A stretch of 64,000 nt of DNA from the NCBI RefSeq assembly GCF_001655675.1, contig NZ_LYRP01000001.1:992001-1056000 (forward strand), given 5' to 3'. Origin of the DNA: Mangrovibacter phragmitis. GTDB lineage: Bacteria > Pseudomonadota > Gammaproteobacteria > Enterobacterales > Enterobacteriaceae. Below the pieces are notes generated by a model. It was not told the DNA's origin and did no database searches. It saw nothing but the letters and a program-made list of their open reading frames with translations. Shown here one piece after another: positions 48,895 through 57,336 of this stretch (positions are counted from its first letter, which is position 1; each line of letters opens with the position of its first letter). The position numbers and the translations under genes are program-made.

Positions 48895-49808
48895 TCCACA
48901 CCGTTGCGGTGACGGGCGCGACCGGTTTTATTGGTCGCCACATCACCCAAAACTTGCTGGCGCAAGGGTTTACCGTGCGTGCCCTTACCCGGACCGCAGG
49001 TAAACCGCCAGCAGCCAACTTAAGCTGGGTGCACGGTGACCTGGATAACCGCGATTCCCTCGCGGAATTACTGAATGGTGCAGATTACGTTGTTCACTGT
49101 GCGGGCCTGGTTCGCGGGCATACAGAAGAGATGTTTACACATTGCAATGTGACGGGCAGCCTGCGTCTGATGCAGCTGGCCCGGCAAACCGGCAGATGTA
49201 AACGCTTTTTATTTTTATCCTCGCTTGCCGCACGCCACCCCGAGTTGTCCTGGTATGCGAATTCAAAATACGTTGCCGAGCAACGTTTAATCGCAATGGC
49301 CGCCGCACATATGTCGCTGGGCATTTTTCGCCCAACAGCTGTCTACGGGCCGGGTGATAAAGAACTGAATCCACTGTTTAGTTGGTTATTACGTGGGTTA
49401 CTTCCCCGCTTAGGAGGCGAAGACTCAACGCTGTCTTTTCTTCATGTGAGTGATTTAGCACGGGCTGTAAGCCAGTGGTTACTGGCGGATAAACCGCAGT
49501 CTGATTGTTATGAGCTGTGTGATGGTTTTGCCGGTGGCTATACCTGGCGGAGCTTACAAGAAATTGGTGCACGGGTGCGCCATGGCCATGTGCGCCTGGT
49601 TGCCATCCCTTTTCCCCTGCTTAAACGCCTGGCAGATATCAGTATCTTCGCCAACCGCCTTGCCCGGAAAGAGCCGATGCTGACACACAGCAAACTACGC
49701 GAGCTCACGCATCCCAACTGGTCGGCAAGCAATGAACGCTTATCTGGCGATATTAACTGGTTTCCTGAGATCAGTTTGGAAGACGCACTGCGTGAAGGGT
49801 TATTTTAA
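48891..49808 (+). CDS. NAD-dependent epimerase/dehydratase, probable ketosphinganine/ceramide reductase (CerR-like)
   Basis: 305-residue extended short-chain dehydrogenase: nucleotide-binding GATGFIG (residues 9-15), active-site pair Tyr122/Lys126 (YANSK), and FRPTAVYGPGDKELNP. Starts in a 4-bp overlap with the FAAL gene. In Caulobacter the CerR reductase of the ceramide pathway belongs to this epimerase-like group and reduces the 3-oxo group. That is the likely role here; a sugar epimerase remains a formal alternative but is unlikely given the neighbours. Confidence 0.78.
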   Translation: MIHTVAVTGATGFIGRHITQNLLAQGFTVRALTRTAGKPPAANLSWVHGDLDNRDSLAELLNGADYVVHCAGLVRGHTEEMFTHCNVTGSLRLMQLARQTGRCKRFLFLSSLAARHPELSWYANSKYVAEQRLIAMAAAHMSLGIFRPTAVYGPGDKELNPLFSWLLRGLLPRLGGEDSTLSFLHVSDLARAVSQWLLADKPQSDCYELCDGFAGGYTWRSLQEIGARVRHGHVRLVAIPFPLLKRLADISIFANRLARKEPMLTHSKLRELTHPNWSASNERLSGDINWFPEISLEDALREGLF

Positions 49809-49839
49809 TTTTATCGAGTAGAGGTATGCCAAGATTTCT

Positions 49840-50100
49840 ATGGTGAATCGCGATGCTGTTATGGAGTACATCCTTTCCTGCTTAAGAGAAACGCTGGAAA
49901 ACGGACCTGAAGTTAAACCGGATAGCGACCTGGTCAATGATCTTGGTCTGGAATCCATTCGTGTGCTGGATCTGTTAATGAAACTGGAAGATGAATTTGA
50001 TATTTCCATTCCTATCAACATCTTGTTGGATGTCAGAACACCAGAGCAGTTACTGAATGCGTTGATCCCTCATCTGGAGAAAGCTCATGGGACTTTATGA
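49840..50100 (+). CDS. Dedicated acyl carrier protein
   Basis: 86-residue ACP, acidic four-helix bundle. The phosphopantetheine serine is Ser39 in DLGLESIRVLDLLMKLE (DSL replaced by ESI), followed by EDEFDISIP as in classical ACPs. It overlaps the next gene by 14 bp. It probably receives the acyl group from the FAAL and presents it to the palmitoyltransferase-like enzyme; the same ACP pairing is known for SPT in Caulobacter and Sphingomonas. Confidence 0.88.
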   Translation: MVNRDAVMEYILSCLRETLENGPEVKPDSDLVNDLGLESIRVLDLLMKLEDEFDISIPINILLDVRTPEQLLNALIPHLEKAHGTL

Positions 50101-51259
50101 TAAGTTTGCACGCCTTGCTAACGACCGCGAGCAATTCCAGACTTCAGGGCTGAACCCGTTCGGGACCTGTATTGATGAAGTGTACTCGGCAACTCAGGGC
50201 CGTATTGGCAACCAAAAAATTGTTCTGGCGGGGACGAATAATTACCTTGGGCTGACATTTGACCAGCAAGCCATTGCCGAAGGCCAGGCAGCATTAGCCG
50301 CTCTGGGTACCGGCACTACAGGTTCCCGGATGGCAAACGGTAGCTATGGTTCACATCTCACACTGGAACATGAACTGGCAGAATTTTTTGACCGCCCCAC
50401 CGCTATCGTGTTCTCAACAGGTTATACCGCGAACCTGGGCGTTATCAGTACACTTGCAGGTCCTGGTTCAGTCGTATTAATCGACGCCGACAGCCATGCC
50501 AGCATTTATGATGCCTGTGCACTGGGCGGTGCCGAAATCATTCGTTTTCGCCATAATGATGCCAAAGACCTGGAACGCCGCATGGTTCGCCTGGGTGACA
50601 GAGCCAAAGAAGCATTGATTATTGTCGAAGGCATTTACAGCATGCTGGGCGATGTTGCCCCACTGGCTGAAATTGCGGAACTCAAACGCCGTTATGGCGG
50701 CTATCTGTTAGTCGATGAAGCTCACTCTTTCGGTGTAATGGGCCCAACCGGCCGTGGTCTGGCTGAAGATTTGGGTGTTGAAAAAGACGTGGATATCATC
50801 ATGGGGACATTCAGCAAAAGCCTGGCCTCCATTGGTGGTTTTGCCGTAGGCAACAAAGAAATGGACGTTTTGCGCTACAGTAGCCGCCCGTATATATTTA
50901 CCGCATCGCCTTCGCCATCCAGTATCGCTTCTGTTCGCGCTTCCTTAAAACGCATTGCACAACACCCAGAGCTACGTGAAAAATTGTGGCGCAATGCGCA
51001 CCGCCTGTACCATGGTCTGGCTAAACTGGGCTATGAACTGGGCCCCCGTATCAGCCCGGTAGTACCAATTATAATTGGCTCAAAAGAAACAGGCCTTCAA
51101 CTCTGGCGTGATCTGATTGCCCATGGTGTTTATGTCAACCTGGTTCTGCCACCAGCGGCACCTGCCGGTATTACATTGCTGCGTTGTAGTGTTAATGCGG
51201 CGCACAGTGATGATGAAATCGACATGATTATTCAGGCTTTTGCAGAGCTGAAAAAATAG
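50087..51259 (+). CDS. Serine palmitoyltransferase-like alpha-oxoamine synthase
   Basis: 390-residue PLP enzyme of the AONS/KBL/SPT family. PLP lysine Lys244 (GTFSKSLASIGGF), stacking His137 (DADSHASIYD), Asp210 and His213 (LVDEAHSFG). Expected reaction: decarboxylative condensation of an amino acid (serine in true SPT) with acyl-ACP to give a 3-oxo-sphingoid base. The 14-bp overlap with the ACP gene and the upstream FAAL and reductase argue for SPT rather than BioF or Kbl; the usual bio or tdh genes are not here. The exact amino acid substrate cannot be read from sequence by eye. Confidence 0.85.
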   Translation: MGLYDKFARLANDREQFQTSGLNPFGTCIDEVYSATQGRIGNQKIVLAGTNNYLGLTFDQQAIAEGQAALAALGTGTTGSRMANGSYGSHLTLEHELAEFFDRPTAIVFSTGYTANLGVISTLAGPGSVVLIDADSHASIYDACALGGAEIIRFRHNDAKDLERRMVRLGDRAKEALIIVEGIYSMLGDVAPLAEIAELKRRYGGYLLVDEAHSFGVMGPTGRGLAEDLGVEKDVDIIMGTFSKSLASIGGFAVGNKEMDVLRYSSRPYIFTASPSPSSIASVRASLKRIAQHPELREKLWRNAHRLYHGLAKLGYELGPRISPVVPIIIGSKETGLQLWRDLIAHGVYVNLVLPPAAPAGITLLRCSVNAAHSDDEIDMIIQAFAELKK

Positions 51260-51521
51260 TTTTTTCTGCACGCAGATAAATGCTGCCATGGATTACCAAA
51301 ACCGGGCAGCATTTATTACAGTCAAATACCCGCGAAGAGGGAATCTGCGTAAAGTAAAACTAAGTATCATTAGCGGTGTTGATGTTCTTCGACGCCATCT
51401 GCGTATTTATTTAATTTTATCACTACCCTGTGCTGAGCAAAATGCCGAACATAGCACCAGCTCCCCATAACGAAAAATATCGGTATTGAAACAGTGATTT
51501 TCATATAAAAATGATGAAGAA

Positions 51522-52253
51522 TTACCTGATTGTTGCAGGTTCAATATTTTTTGAACACGAATAACCACGACTTTGCATAAATTGCGCAATTGCCGCCTCG
51601 GCTGCAGCAATCACTTGATCAACCGGTTTATTAGCATCAATATTCACGATGTCAGCCCCGGAAAAAGTGAGTTGTGGTGTAATCGCAATTTTTTTCGCCA
51701 GTGATTCTCTGCGATGATCGGGTTTACGGGCACAAGCAACATCCAAATCCACATTGAGTTTTATCACTAAATCGGGCTTATAACTTGCCATCCAGTGAAA
51801 TGCGTTACTTTCTTTGCCCGCCAGCCATTGAACAAAACGACTGCCTTTGGTTTCCACCGGAAATGAAGTGCCATCATAGGCTCCTGGGATCTGGTCCTGC
51901 GGATAGCGGTCAGCAAGGATAATCAACCCCTGGCGGCGAAATGCCAGCATACGCCGAAAACGCCATAATCTGCGTAAAACAAAGGAATAAATTACCAGTG
52001 CTGGCAGCAAATTAACCTCAGCTTTTGCTGATTTGATCTTCTTCGTGTTACTGGCAATCGACTTGCCAAACACCTTACCAATTAGTGGCAGTTGTGAAAC
52101 AGCGCGCCCTACATTACCTGCCTGCTTTCCCAGGTGAACTTTCACGGCCGGACCATATTTTTTCACATAGACAATAAGGTGCTCACTAACCGTAGACTTG
52201 CCAGAACCGTCACTGCCAATAATCGCAATGAGCGGAGAATTTGGTTGATTCAT
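51522..52253 (-). CDS. Thymidylate-kinase-like P-loop protein 1 (YghR/S/T-like)
   Basis: 243 residues. Walker [10 protein letters not shown] (13-21), DRYPQ (115-119) in the place of the dTMP-kinase DR[YW] motif, and a lid with [10 protein letters not shown] (about 174-183). One of three paralogues here that share the DRYPQ and RKPDH motifs. True thymidylate kinase (tmk) lies elsewhere in enterobacteria and differs in these motifs, so the phosphate acceptor is probably something else. E. coli K-12 has a similar trio, yghR, yghS and yghT, of unknown function. Transcribed opposite to the lipid synthesis genes and divergent from paralogue 2. Confidence 0.75.
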   Translation of the reverse strand: MNQPNSPLIAIIGSDGSGKSTVSEHLIVYVKKYGPAVKVHLGKQAGNVGRAVSQLPLIGKVFGKSIASNTKKIKSAKAEVNLLPALVIYSFVLRRLWRFRRMLAFRRQGLIILADRYPQDQIPGAYDGTSFPVETKGSRFVQWLAGKESNAFHWMASYKPDLVIKLNVDLDVACARKPDHRRESLAKKIAITPQLTFSGADIVNIDANKPVDQVIAAAEAAIAQFMQSRGYSCSKNIEPATIR

Positions 52254-52518
52254 AATAATTCACTCTTTTTAGTTACCAGAGAAATGTACCATTTTTCAGT
52301 GAAAAAGTCGCTGAGACTTGTTATTTCATTAACATTTAATAAATAGAATGTGTGCCATACAACAAAAAAATGGTAATTAGCACGAATGAATAAGAAAAAT
52401 AGCATAAAATGTTAATCAGATTTCTGAGATTATCCATAAATTGCGGTTATCCCAAAACTCTCTTTTCACTCTGCATATAAACCAATATAATATTCCTTTT
52501 ATTGTTGGATCTATTATT

Positions 52519-53244
52519 GTGAGTCACAAGATAATCCCTGCCGCTCCTCACCCAACAGTTCGTGTAATAGCAATTACTGGCTGTGATGGGTCAGGGAAGT
52601 CGACTTTGGCTACCAGCCTGGTCCACCATCTTTCACAACAAGAACCTACAGAGTTGCTTTATCTGGGGCAGTCTTCCGGGCGAATAGGTGAGTGGATAAG
52701 TAGTTTACCTATTATAGGTGCTCCCTTTGGGCGTTACTTACTTAAGAAATCGGATACTGTTCACGAAAAACCTTCCACACCACCGGGTAATGCCACTTCA
52801 CTGGTTATTTTTCTGCTTTCCTGCTGGCGGGCATATAAATTTCGCCGCATGCTGAAAAAAAGCCGCCAGGGGACACTGCTGGTCACCGACCGTTACCCCC
52901 AGGCAGAAGTGGCTGGTTTTCGTTTCGATGGTCCTCAGTTAGCCAAAACCGTTGGAGGAAATCAGTGGGTACGCTGGTTACGTAATAATGAACAAAAATT
53001 GTACCAATGGATGGCATCTTACCCACCGTTATTGCTGATTCGACTGGATATTGATGAACAGACAGCCTTCTCACGCAAGCCTGACCATAAGCTTTCCGCT
53101 TTGCGCGAAAAAATCGCGGTTATTCCGGACCTGACATTTAATGGTGCCCAAATTCTGGACCTCAATGGTCGCGAACCAGCAAATAAAATACTGAGTGAAT
53201 CTTTACAGGCCATTCAGATTTCGCTCGCATCGACAAAGCGGTAA
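52519..53244 (+). CDS. Thymidylate-kinase-like P-loop protein 2 (YghR/S/T-like)
   Basis: About 241 residues if it starts at the GTG at 52519; the frame stays open to a TTG at 52441. The shorter form places Walker A (GCDGSGKST) at 21-29, as in the other two copies, but the ribosome site is weak and the start is uncertain. DRYPQ at about 124-128 and FSRKPDHK at about 185-191. The conserved YLGQSSGRIGEW and SLPIIG segments show that the whole fold, not only the P-loop, is shared with paralogues 1 and 3. Confidence 0.72.
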   Translation: MSHKIIPAAPHPTVRVIAITGCDGSGKSTLATSLVHHLSQQEPTELLYLGQSSGRIGEWISSLPIIGAPFGRYLLKKSDTVHEKPSTPPGNATSLVIFLLSCWRAYKFRRMLKKSRQGTLLVTDRYPQAEVAGFRFDGPQLAKTVGGNQWVRWLRNNEQKLYQWMASYPPLLLIRLDIDEQTAFSRKPDHKLSALREKIAVIPDLTFNGAQILDLNGREPANKILSESLQAIQISLASTKR

Positions 53245-53274
53245 TCACTTAGCCAATATGTTGTATTGACACCC

Positions 53275-54027
53275 ATGAAAAAAGATAACGAAAACAGCAA
53301 AAATACCTCACCCATTACCTGTATCTCCGGGCTGGTTGCCGTAGTCGGTAGCGATGGCACAGGCAAATCGACACTCACTAACGATTTAGTAAAAAACCTT
53401 AACAAGCAGGTTGTTACTGAAAGGCGTTATTTGGGCCTTATTTCCGGAGAAGATGGCGACAAAATAAAACGCCTGCCGCTGATTGGTACCTGGCTTGAAC
53501 GTCGTCTGGCAGCAAAGTCAGACAAAACACAGCGCATGAGCAATAAAGCTCCGCCACTGTGGGCCGCACTGATTATGTATGGTTTTTCTTTGTGGCGCGC
53601 CGCTAACCTCAGAAAAGTACAGCGGCTTGCACAAAGTGGGGTGCTGGTGATTAGTGATCGCTACCCTCAGGCTGAAATATCCGGTTTCTATTATGACGGA
53701 CCGGGCATTGGGCCGGAGCGAGCTAAAGGCTGGTTATTAACCCGCCTGGCAGAACGCGAGCGCCGCCTGTATCAACAAATGGCCCTGTTCCGCCCGGAGT
53801 TAATTATCCGCCTTGATATTGATGCGGATACCGCATTTTCACGCAAGCCCGATCACAGCTACGAAGAACTGAAAGATAAAATCGCCAACATGGTAAAACT
53901 AAATTACAACGGTTCCCGAATAATTGAGTTGGATGCCCGCGCACCTTACTGTGAAGTGCTTGAAAATGCACTCAATGCGATATACCCCGTTATAGAAAAT
54001 TCGCAACGCAGGAAAGTTAATGCATGA
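53275..54027 (+). CDS. Thymidylate-kinase-like P-loop protein 3 (YghR/S/T-like)
   Basis: 250 residues from the ATG at 53275. Longer, Asn/Ser/Lys-rich N-terminus, Walker A GSDGTGKST (25-33), DRYPQ (128-132), FSRKPDHS (about 188-195). Thirty bases downstream of paralogue 2 and probably in the same transcript. Hydrophobic patch LWAALIMYGFSLWRA (about 95-108) is shared by all three at the same place and could contact the membrane or a lipid substrate. Confidence 0.75.
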   Translation: MKKDNENSKNTSPITCISGLVAVVGSDGTGKSTLTNDLVKNLNKQVVTERRYLGLISGEDGDKIKRLPLIGTWLERRLAAKSDKTQRMSNKAPPLWAALIMYGFSLWRAANLRKVQRLAQSGVLVISDRYPQAEISGFYYDGPGIGPERAKGWLLTRLAERERRLYQQMALFRPELIIRLDIDADTAFSRKPDHSYEELKDKIANMVKLNYNGSRIIELDARAPYCEVLENALNAIYPVIENSQRRKVNA

Positions 54028-54357
54028 CGTCTTTAACCGCGCGGGGACCAGATAATGACATTATATTGGCTGGTCGCTTTTTCCATTTAACAGTGTGCTG
54101 AACAGAGTGCCGGTAAATAGCATCTATGAATAAAATTACCCAGGGCATAACGGAGTATCATCGAAAAGTTCCTTTGCCCTGTATCTTACCCGGCAAAACT
54201 GTTACCAGCCCCCGATGTAACCAAATCTGTTACAGGCTGTGACCAGATATCTGTTTACCATATTACGTTTGCCACGCCAGAGGAACCCCTTGCAAGGCGT
54301 GGTTATAACCTGTTAGTGATTACCAACCGGAATTACCGGATATGGCTGGTTTTTATT
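54028..54357. other. Intergenic region with terminator-like hairpin, no gene
   Basis: 330 bp without a supported gene between paralogue 3 and the flippase. GACCAGATAAT...ATTATATTGGCTGGTC followed by GCTTTTT (54046-54080) is a likely intrinsic terminator. The flippase probably has its own promoter in the remaining 250 bp. Confidence 0.55.
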
Positions 54358-55695
54358 ATGAAGCATTGGTTTTCTGATGGTGCGTTTCGGGCCATTTTAC
54401 GTAACGCCGCTTATCTTGGCTCCGGAAGTGTAGTCAGCGCACTACTCGGTTTACTCGCCCTCTCCTGTGCGGGTAAAGGTATGACACCCGCGTTATTTGG
54501 TGCGCTGGTCGTTATTCAGGCTTATGCAAAAGCAGTCAGTGATTTTATTAAATTTCAAACCTGGCAATTTGTAGTCCAGTTTGGTACGCCAGCACTGGAA
54601 AAGCAGGACACAAAACGGTTCCGTAACGTTATTTCTTTTTCATTTGGTCTCGATATTGCCAGTGGTCTTGTTGCTGTTCTCGGCGGTATGGCCTTATTGC
54701 CTTTTCTTTCGCATGCTCTTGGGCTGGAAGGGAAAAATTTTTGGCTGGCACTTTTATACTGTACCTTAATACCTTCAATGACAGCGGCAACGCCAACGGG
54801 AATTTTACGTGTTTTTGATCGCTTTGACCTGATTGCCATTCAGCAGGCAACAAAACCATTTTTACAAGCCGCTGGTAGTGTGATTTCTTATTATTACAAT
54901 CTGGGTTTCACTGGTTTTGTTATTACCTGGTATGCTGCTAATTTATTTGGCGGGACATTATTTTGGTGGTTTGCTGCAAGAGAGTTACGCGCCAAAAATA
55001 TTCATAACGCATTAAAACCACAACTTTTCAAAGCTGCACGCAATATAGACGGAGCCTGGAATTTTGTGTGGACAACTAATTTTGCCCACACTATTTGGGC
55101 CGCACGTAATTCATGCAGCACCGTACTGGTTGGTCTGGTTCTAGGACCGGCGCCTGCTGGCTTGTTCAAAATCGCCATGACATTCTTTGATGCCACGGGT
55201 ACGCCGGCCAAATTGATGGAGAAAAGCTTCTACCCTGAAATCATGCGGTTAGACCCAAGAACAACCAAGCCCTGGTTACTGGGGCTGCGTTCAGCATTAC
55301 TGGCCGGTGGTATTGGCATCGCTGTAGCCCTACTGGTGATTCTGGTTGGTAAGCCATTAATTTCATTTATCTTCGGTTACAAATACCTTGAAGCATATGA
55401 TTTAATCCAAATAATGTTGGGTGCCATTATTGTCTCTATGGTCGGCTTCCCCCAGGAATCCTTGTTATTTATGGCTGGGAAACAACGAGCGTTTCTGGTC
55501 GCACAAACTATTGCTTCGGGTTCATATATTGTTCTGCTGGTTGCCATGTCACACCTGTTTGGCGTACAGGGCGCTGCCTTTGCTTATTTTGGTGGGCAAT
55601 GTCTGGATGTGTTGTTATCACTTGTTCCAACATTAAGTGCTTACCGTAATCGTTATTTACTGGGGTTCAATGTCCCCAGAGAGAGTAATCAATGA
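54358..55695 (+). CDS. Polysaccharide/lipid flippase-like membrane protein (MOP superfamily, YghQ-like)
   Basis: 445 residues from the ATG at 54358; a GTG at 54316 would add 14. About 12 to 14 hydrophobic segments, of the Wzx/oligosaccharide flippase type (AILRNAAYLGSGSVVSALLGLL at the start; FGYKYLEAYDLIQIMLGAIIV near residue 345, given here as landmarks). Such proteins flip lipid-linked molecules across the inner membrane. E. coli K-12 YghQ, which sits with yghR/S/T, is of this class by my recollection. No glycosyltransferase is present in the cluster, so the cargo may be the sphingoid lipid or its phosphorylated form. Its stop overlaps the next start (ATGA). Confidence 0.75.
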   Translation: MKHWFSDGAFRAILRNAAYLGSGSVVSALLGLLALSCAGKGMTPALFGALVVIQAYAKAVSDFIKFQTWQFVVQFGTPALEKQDTKRFRNVISFSFGLDIASGLVAVLGGMALLPFLSHALGLEGKNFWLALLYCTLIPSMTAATPTGILRVFDRFDLIAIQQATKPFLQAAGSVISYYYNLGFTGFVITWYAANLFGGTLFWWFAARELRAKNIHNALKPQLFKAARNIDGAWNFVWTTNFAHTIWAARNSCSTVLVGLVLGPAPAGLFKIAMTFFDATGTPAKLMEKSFYPEIMRLDPRTTKPWLLGLRSALLAGGIGIAVALLVILVGKPLISFIFGYKYLEAYDLIQIMLGAIIVSMVGFPQESLLFMAGKQRAFLVAQTIASGSYIVLLVAMSHLFGVQGAAFAYFGGQCLDVLLSLVPTLSAYRNRYLLGFNVPRESNQ

Positions 55696-56525
55696 CGAAA
55701 AAAATGTGGGAAAAATTCCCCGAAGACACCCTGGCGTTGTTATTCACAGCAGTAGAAGAGGACGACAATGTTGATGATCACACCAGCCTGCCCGGTGTGA
55801 TTGATTTGCAATGCCCACGCGAAAATATTTATCAAAACTACGCCCTGTGCCTGCAGTTTTGGCGTGATGGTTTTACCCGTGAAGAGCTGCTGGGTTTGGT
55901 AGACAAATTCACCAGGAACCCAGATTTACCTCAGGCCGTACGGATGCGTTACAAATATATACGTGCACGCTATAAGCATTTGCGTTTTGCCCAGCGTTTG
56001 TACAGTAAAACACACCAGTCATTTGGACTATTTAATACCACCACGGTTGTGTTGGGCCATTTTCAGGATGCGTTTCGCAATGGTAACCAAAAAAACCTGA
56101 GATATTACGGTGCTATTTTACGCATCCTGCTCAGTAAACCCGTCTGGTCACTGGTCAACTATGCAATGAGCCACTTTCAGTTAGAAACTGAGAGCGGGTT
56201 TATTGCCTACCGGCAGTCACAAATTCGGACACTGGGTAGGCTTATCAAACGTCCGCAGCTTACCGGGGAAGAATTCCACGATGTGCGCAAAATTGTCAGC
56301 CAGCAGGTCTCTTTTTATGACACCCTGCGTTCAATTAATCCTGGCGATCAGCAGGCGTATGAGATGTCCAGATTCCTGGCGGCAATTAACGGCATTATGG
56401 GCGACCAGCACGATGTGATGGTGGCAGATAAACTCGCGGGGGGTTCGATGTATGACGAAACAACTGCGCTGGAACCGGATTTACGCCTGCGTCTGGAACA
56501 GCTTCTGGCCCGCTACCCCTTGTGA
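55692..56525 (+). CDS. Hypothetical helical protein with CHAD-like features
   Basis: 277 residues, no signal peptide, rich in Arg, Tyr and Phe. Helical throughout. Two segments resemble CHAD domains: EEFHDVRKIVSQQVSFYDTL (about 193-212) and AINGIMGDQHDVMVADKL (about 232-249), where CHAD proteins have conserved H-x-x-R-K and LGxxHDLxV. CHAD domains are basic helical modules that bind polyphosphate or other phosphorylated chains. Translationally coupled to the flippase (4-bp overlap), so it probably works with it. The family call is tentative. Confidence 0.55.
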   Translation: MTKKMWEKFPEDTLALLFTAVEEDDNVDDHTSLPGVIDLQCPRENIYQNYALCLQFWRDGFTREELLGLVDKFTRNPDLPQAVRMRYKYIRARYKHLRFAQRLYSKTHQSFGLFNTTTVVLGHFQDAFRNGNQKNLRYYGAILRILLSKPVWSLVNYAMSHFQLETESGFIAYRQSQIRTLGRLIKRPQLTGEEFHDVRKIVSQQVSFYDTLRSINPGDQQAYEMSRFLAAINGIMGDQHDVMVADKLAGGSMYDETTALEPDLRLRLEQLLARYPL

Positions 56526-56704
56526 TCCACTGGCCGTAAGCGCCCTTTTACGACCATGCACCTTAGCAAGAGCGCAATCCGGGTCAGGTAAAGGGATGTA
56601 ATAACTTCAGAATGTTGTTTACAGCCATTGGGTAAAAAAAACGGAAAAATATTTATTATCAAAAAGTTGTTGGTTATCGACTTACCAGTAATAAGGAGGC
56701 GGAT

Positions 56705-57304
56705 ATGATTTTAGGTAAATTTTTGGCAGTGCCATTCCTTCTTTTGCTTCCGGTAATCGCCTGTGCGCACAACTTTGTTATTGGTCAACCCGTTACTCCG
56801 GTGATGATTAGCGAAAAGGGTGAATTAATCCTCAAAGATGGCGACTTCAACTACAGGCGCTGGGATAGCGCGGAACTCGCCGGAAAAGTACGGGTAATGC
56901 AATATATTGCAGGCCGAAAATCCGCAAAAAAGAAGAATTCGCTACTGATTAACGCAGTTAAAGATGCTCACTTCCCTGAAGACCGTTTCCAGCCCACCAC
57001 TATTGTAAACACTGATGACGCAATCCCGGGCTCCGGTTTTTTTGTTCGCGGTAAAATAGAAAAAAATAAAAAAAACTACCCCTGGGCGCAGTTCATTGTA
57101 GACAGTGATGGCCTGGCCCGTAAGGCCTGGCAACTTAAAGAAGAAAGTTCCACCATCGTTGTGCTGGATAGCCTTGGCCGGGTCCGATGGGCAAAAGATG
57201 GCGCGCTAACGCCTGATGAAGTAGCACATGTGATAACTCTGGTACACCAGCTTATAGCGGACGAAAATCATAACAAGGCCATCCCTCTTGTTGATGAACG
57301 GTAA
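56705..57304 (+). CDS. YtfJ-like periplasmic protein (paralogue)
   Basis: 199 residues with a signal peptide (about residues 1-21, ending IACA-HN). The rest matches E. coli YtfJ (GQPVTP, KVRVMQYIAGR, TTIVNTDDAIPGSGFFVRG, WAQFIVDSDGLA, VRWAKDGALTPDEV). It has a thioredoxin-like fold without a CxxC. Function of YtfJ is unknown. GGAGG ribosome site. It directly precedes the LptF-like gene, so it may serve the export step in the periplasm. Confidence 0.82.
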   Translation: MILGKFLAVPFLLLLPVIACAHNFVIGQPVTPVMISEKGELILKDGDFNYRRWDSAELAGKVRVMQYIAGRKSAKKKNSLLINAVKDAHFPEDRFQPTTIVNTDDAIPGSGFFVRGKIEKNKKNYPWAQFIVDSDGLARKAWQLKEESSTIVVLDSLGRVRWAKDGALTPDEVAHVITLVHQLIADENHNKAIPLVDER

Positions 57305-57336
57305 ACACATTGGTTAATAAAGGATGTACAGAAGCG

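Noticed and set aside
50087..51259. BioF (8-amino-7-oxononanoate synthase) or Kbl
   Set aside because: The family is the same, but no bio or tdh genes are nearby, whereas FAAL, ACP and reductase genes are; the 14-bp overlap with ACP favours an acyl-ACP-using SPT-type enzyme.
51522..54027. Genuine thymidylate kinase genes
   Set aside because: Three copies, DRYPQ instead of the dTMP-kinase motif, and a hydrophobic patch; the housekeeping tmk is elsewhere in enterobacteria.
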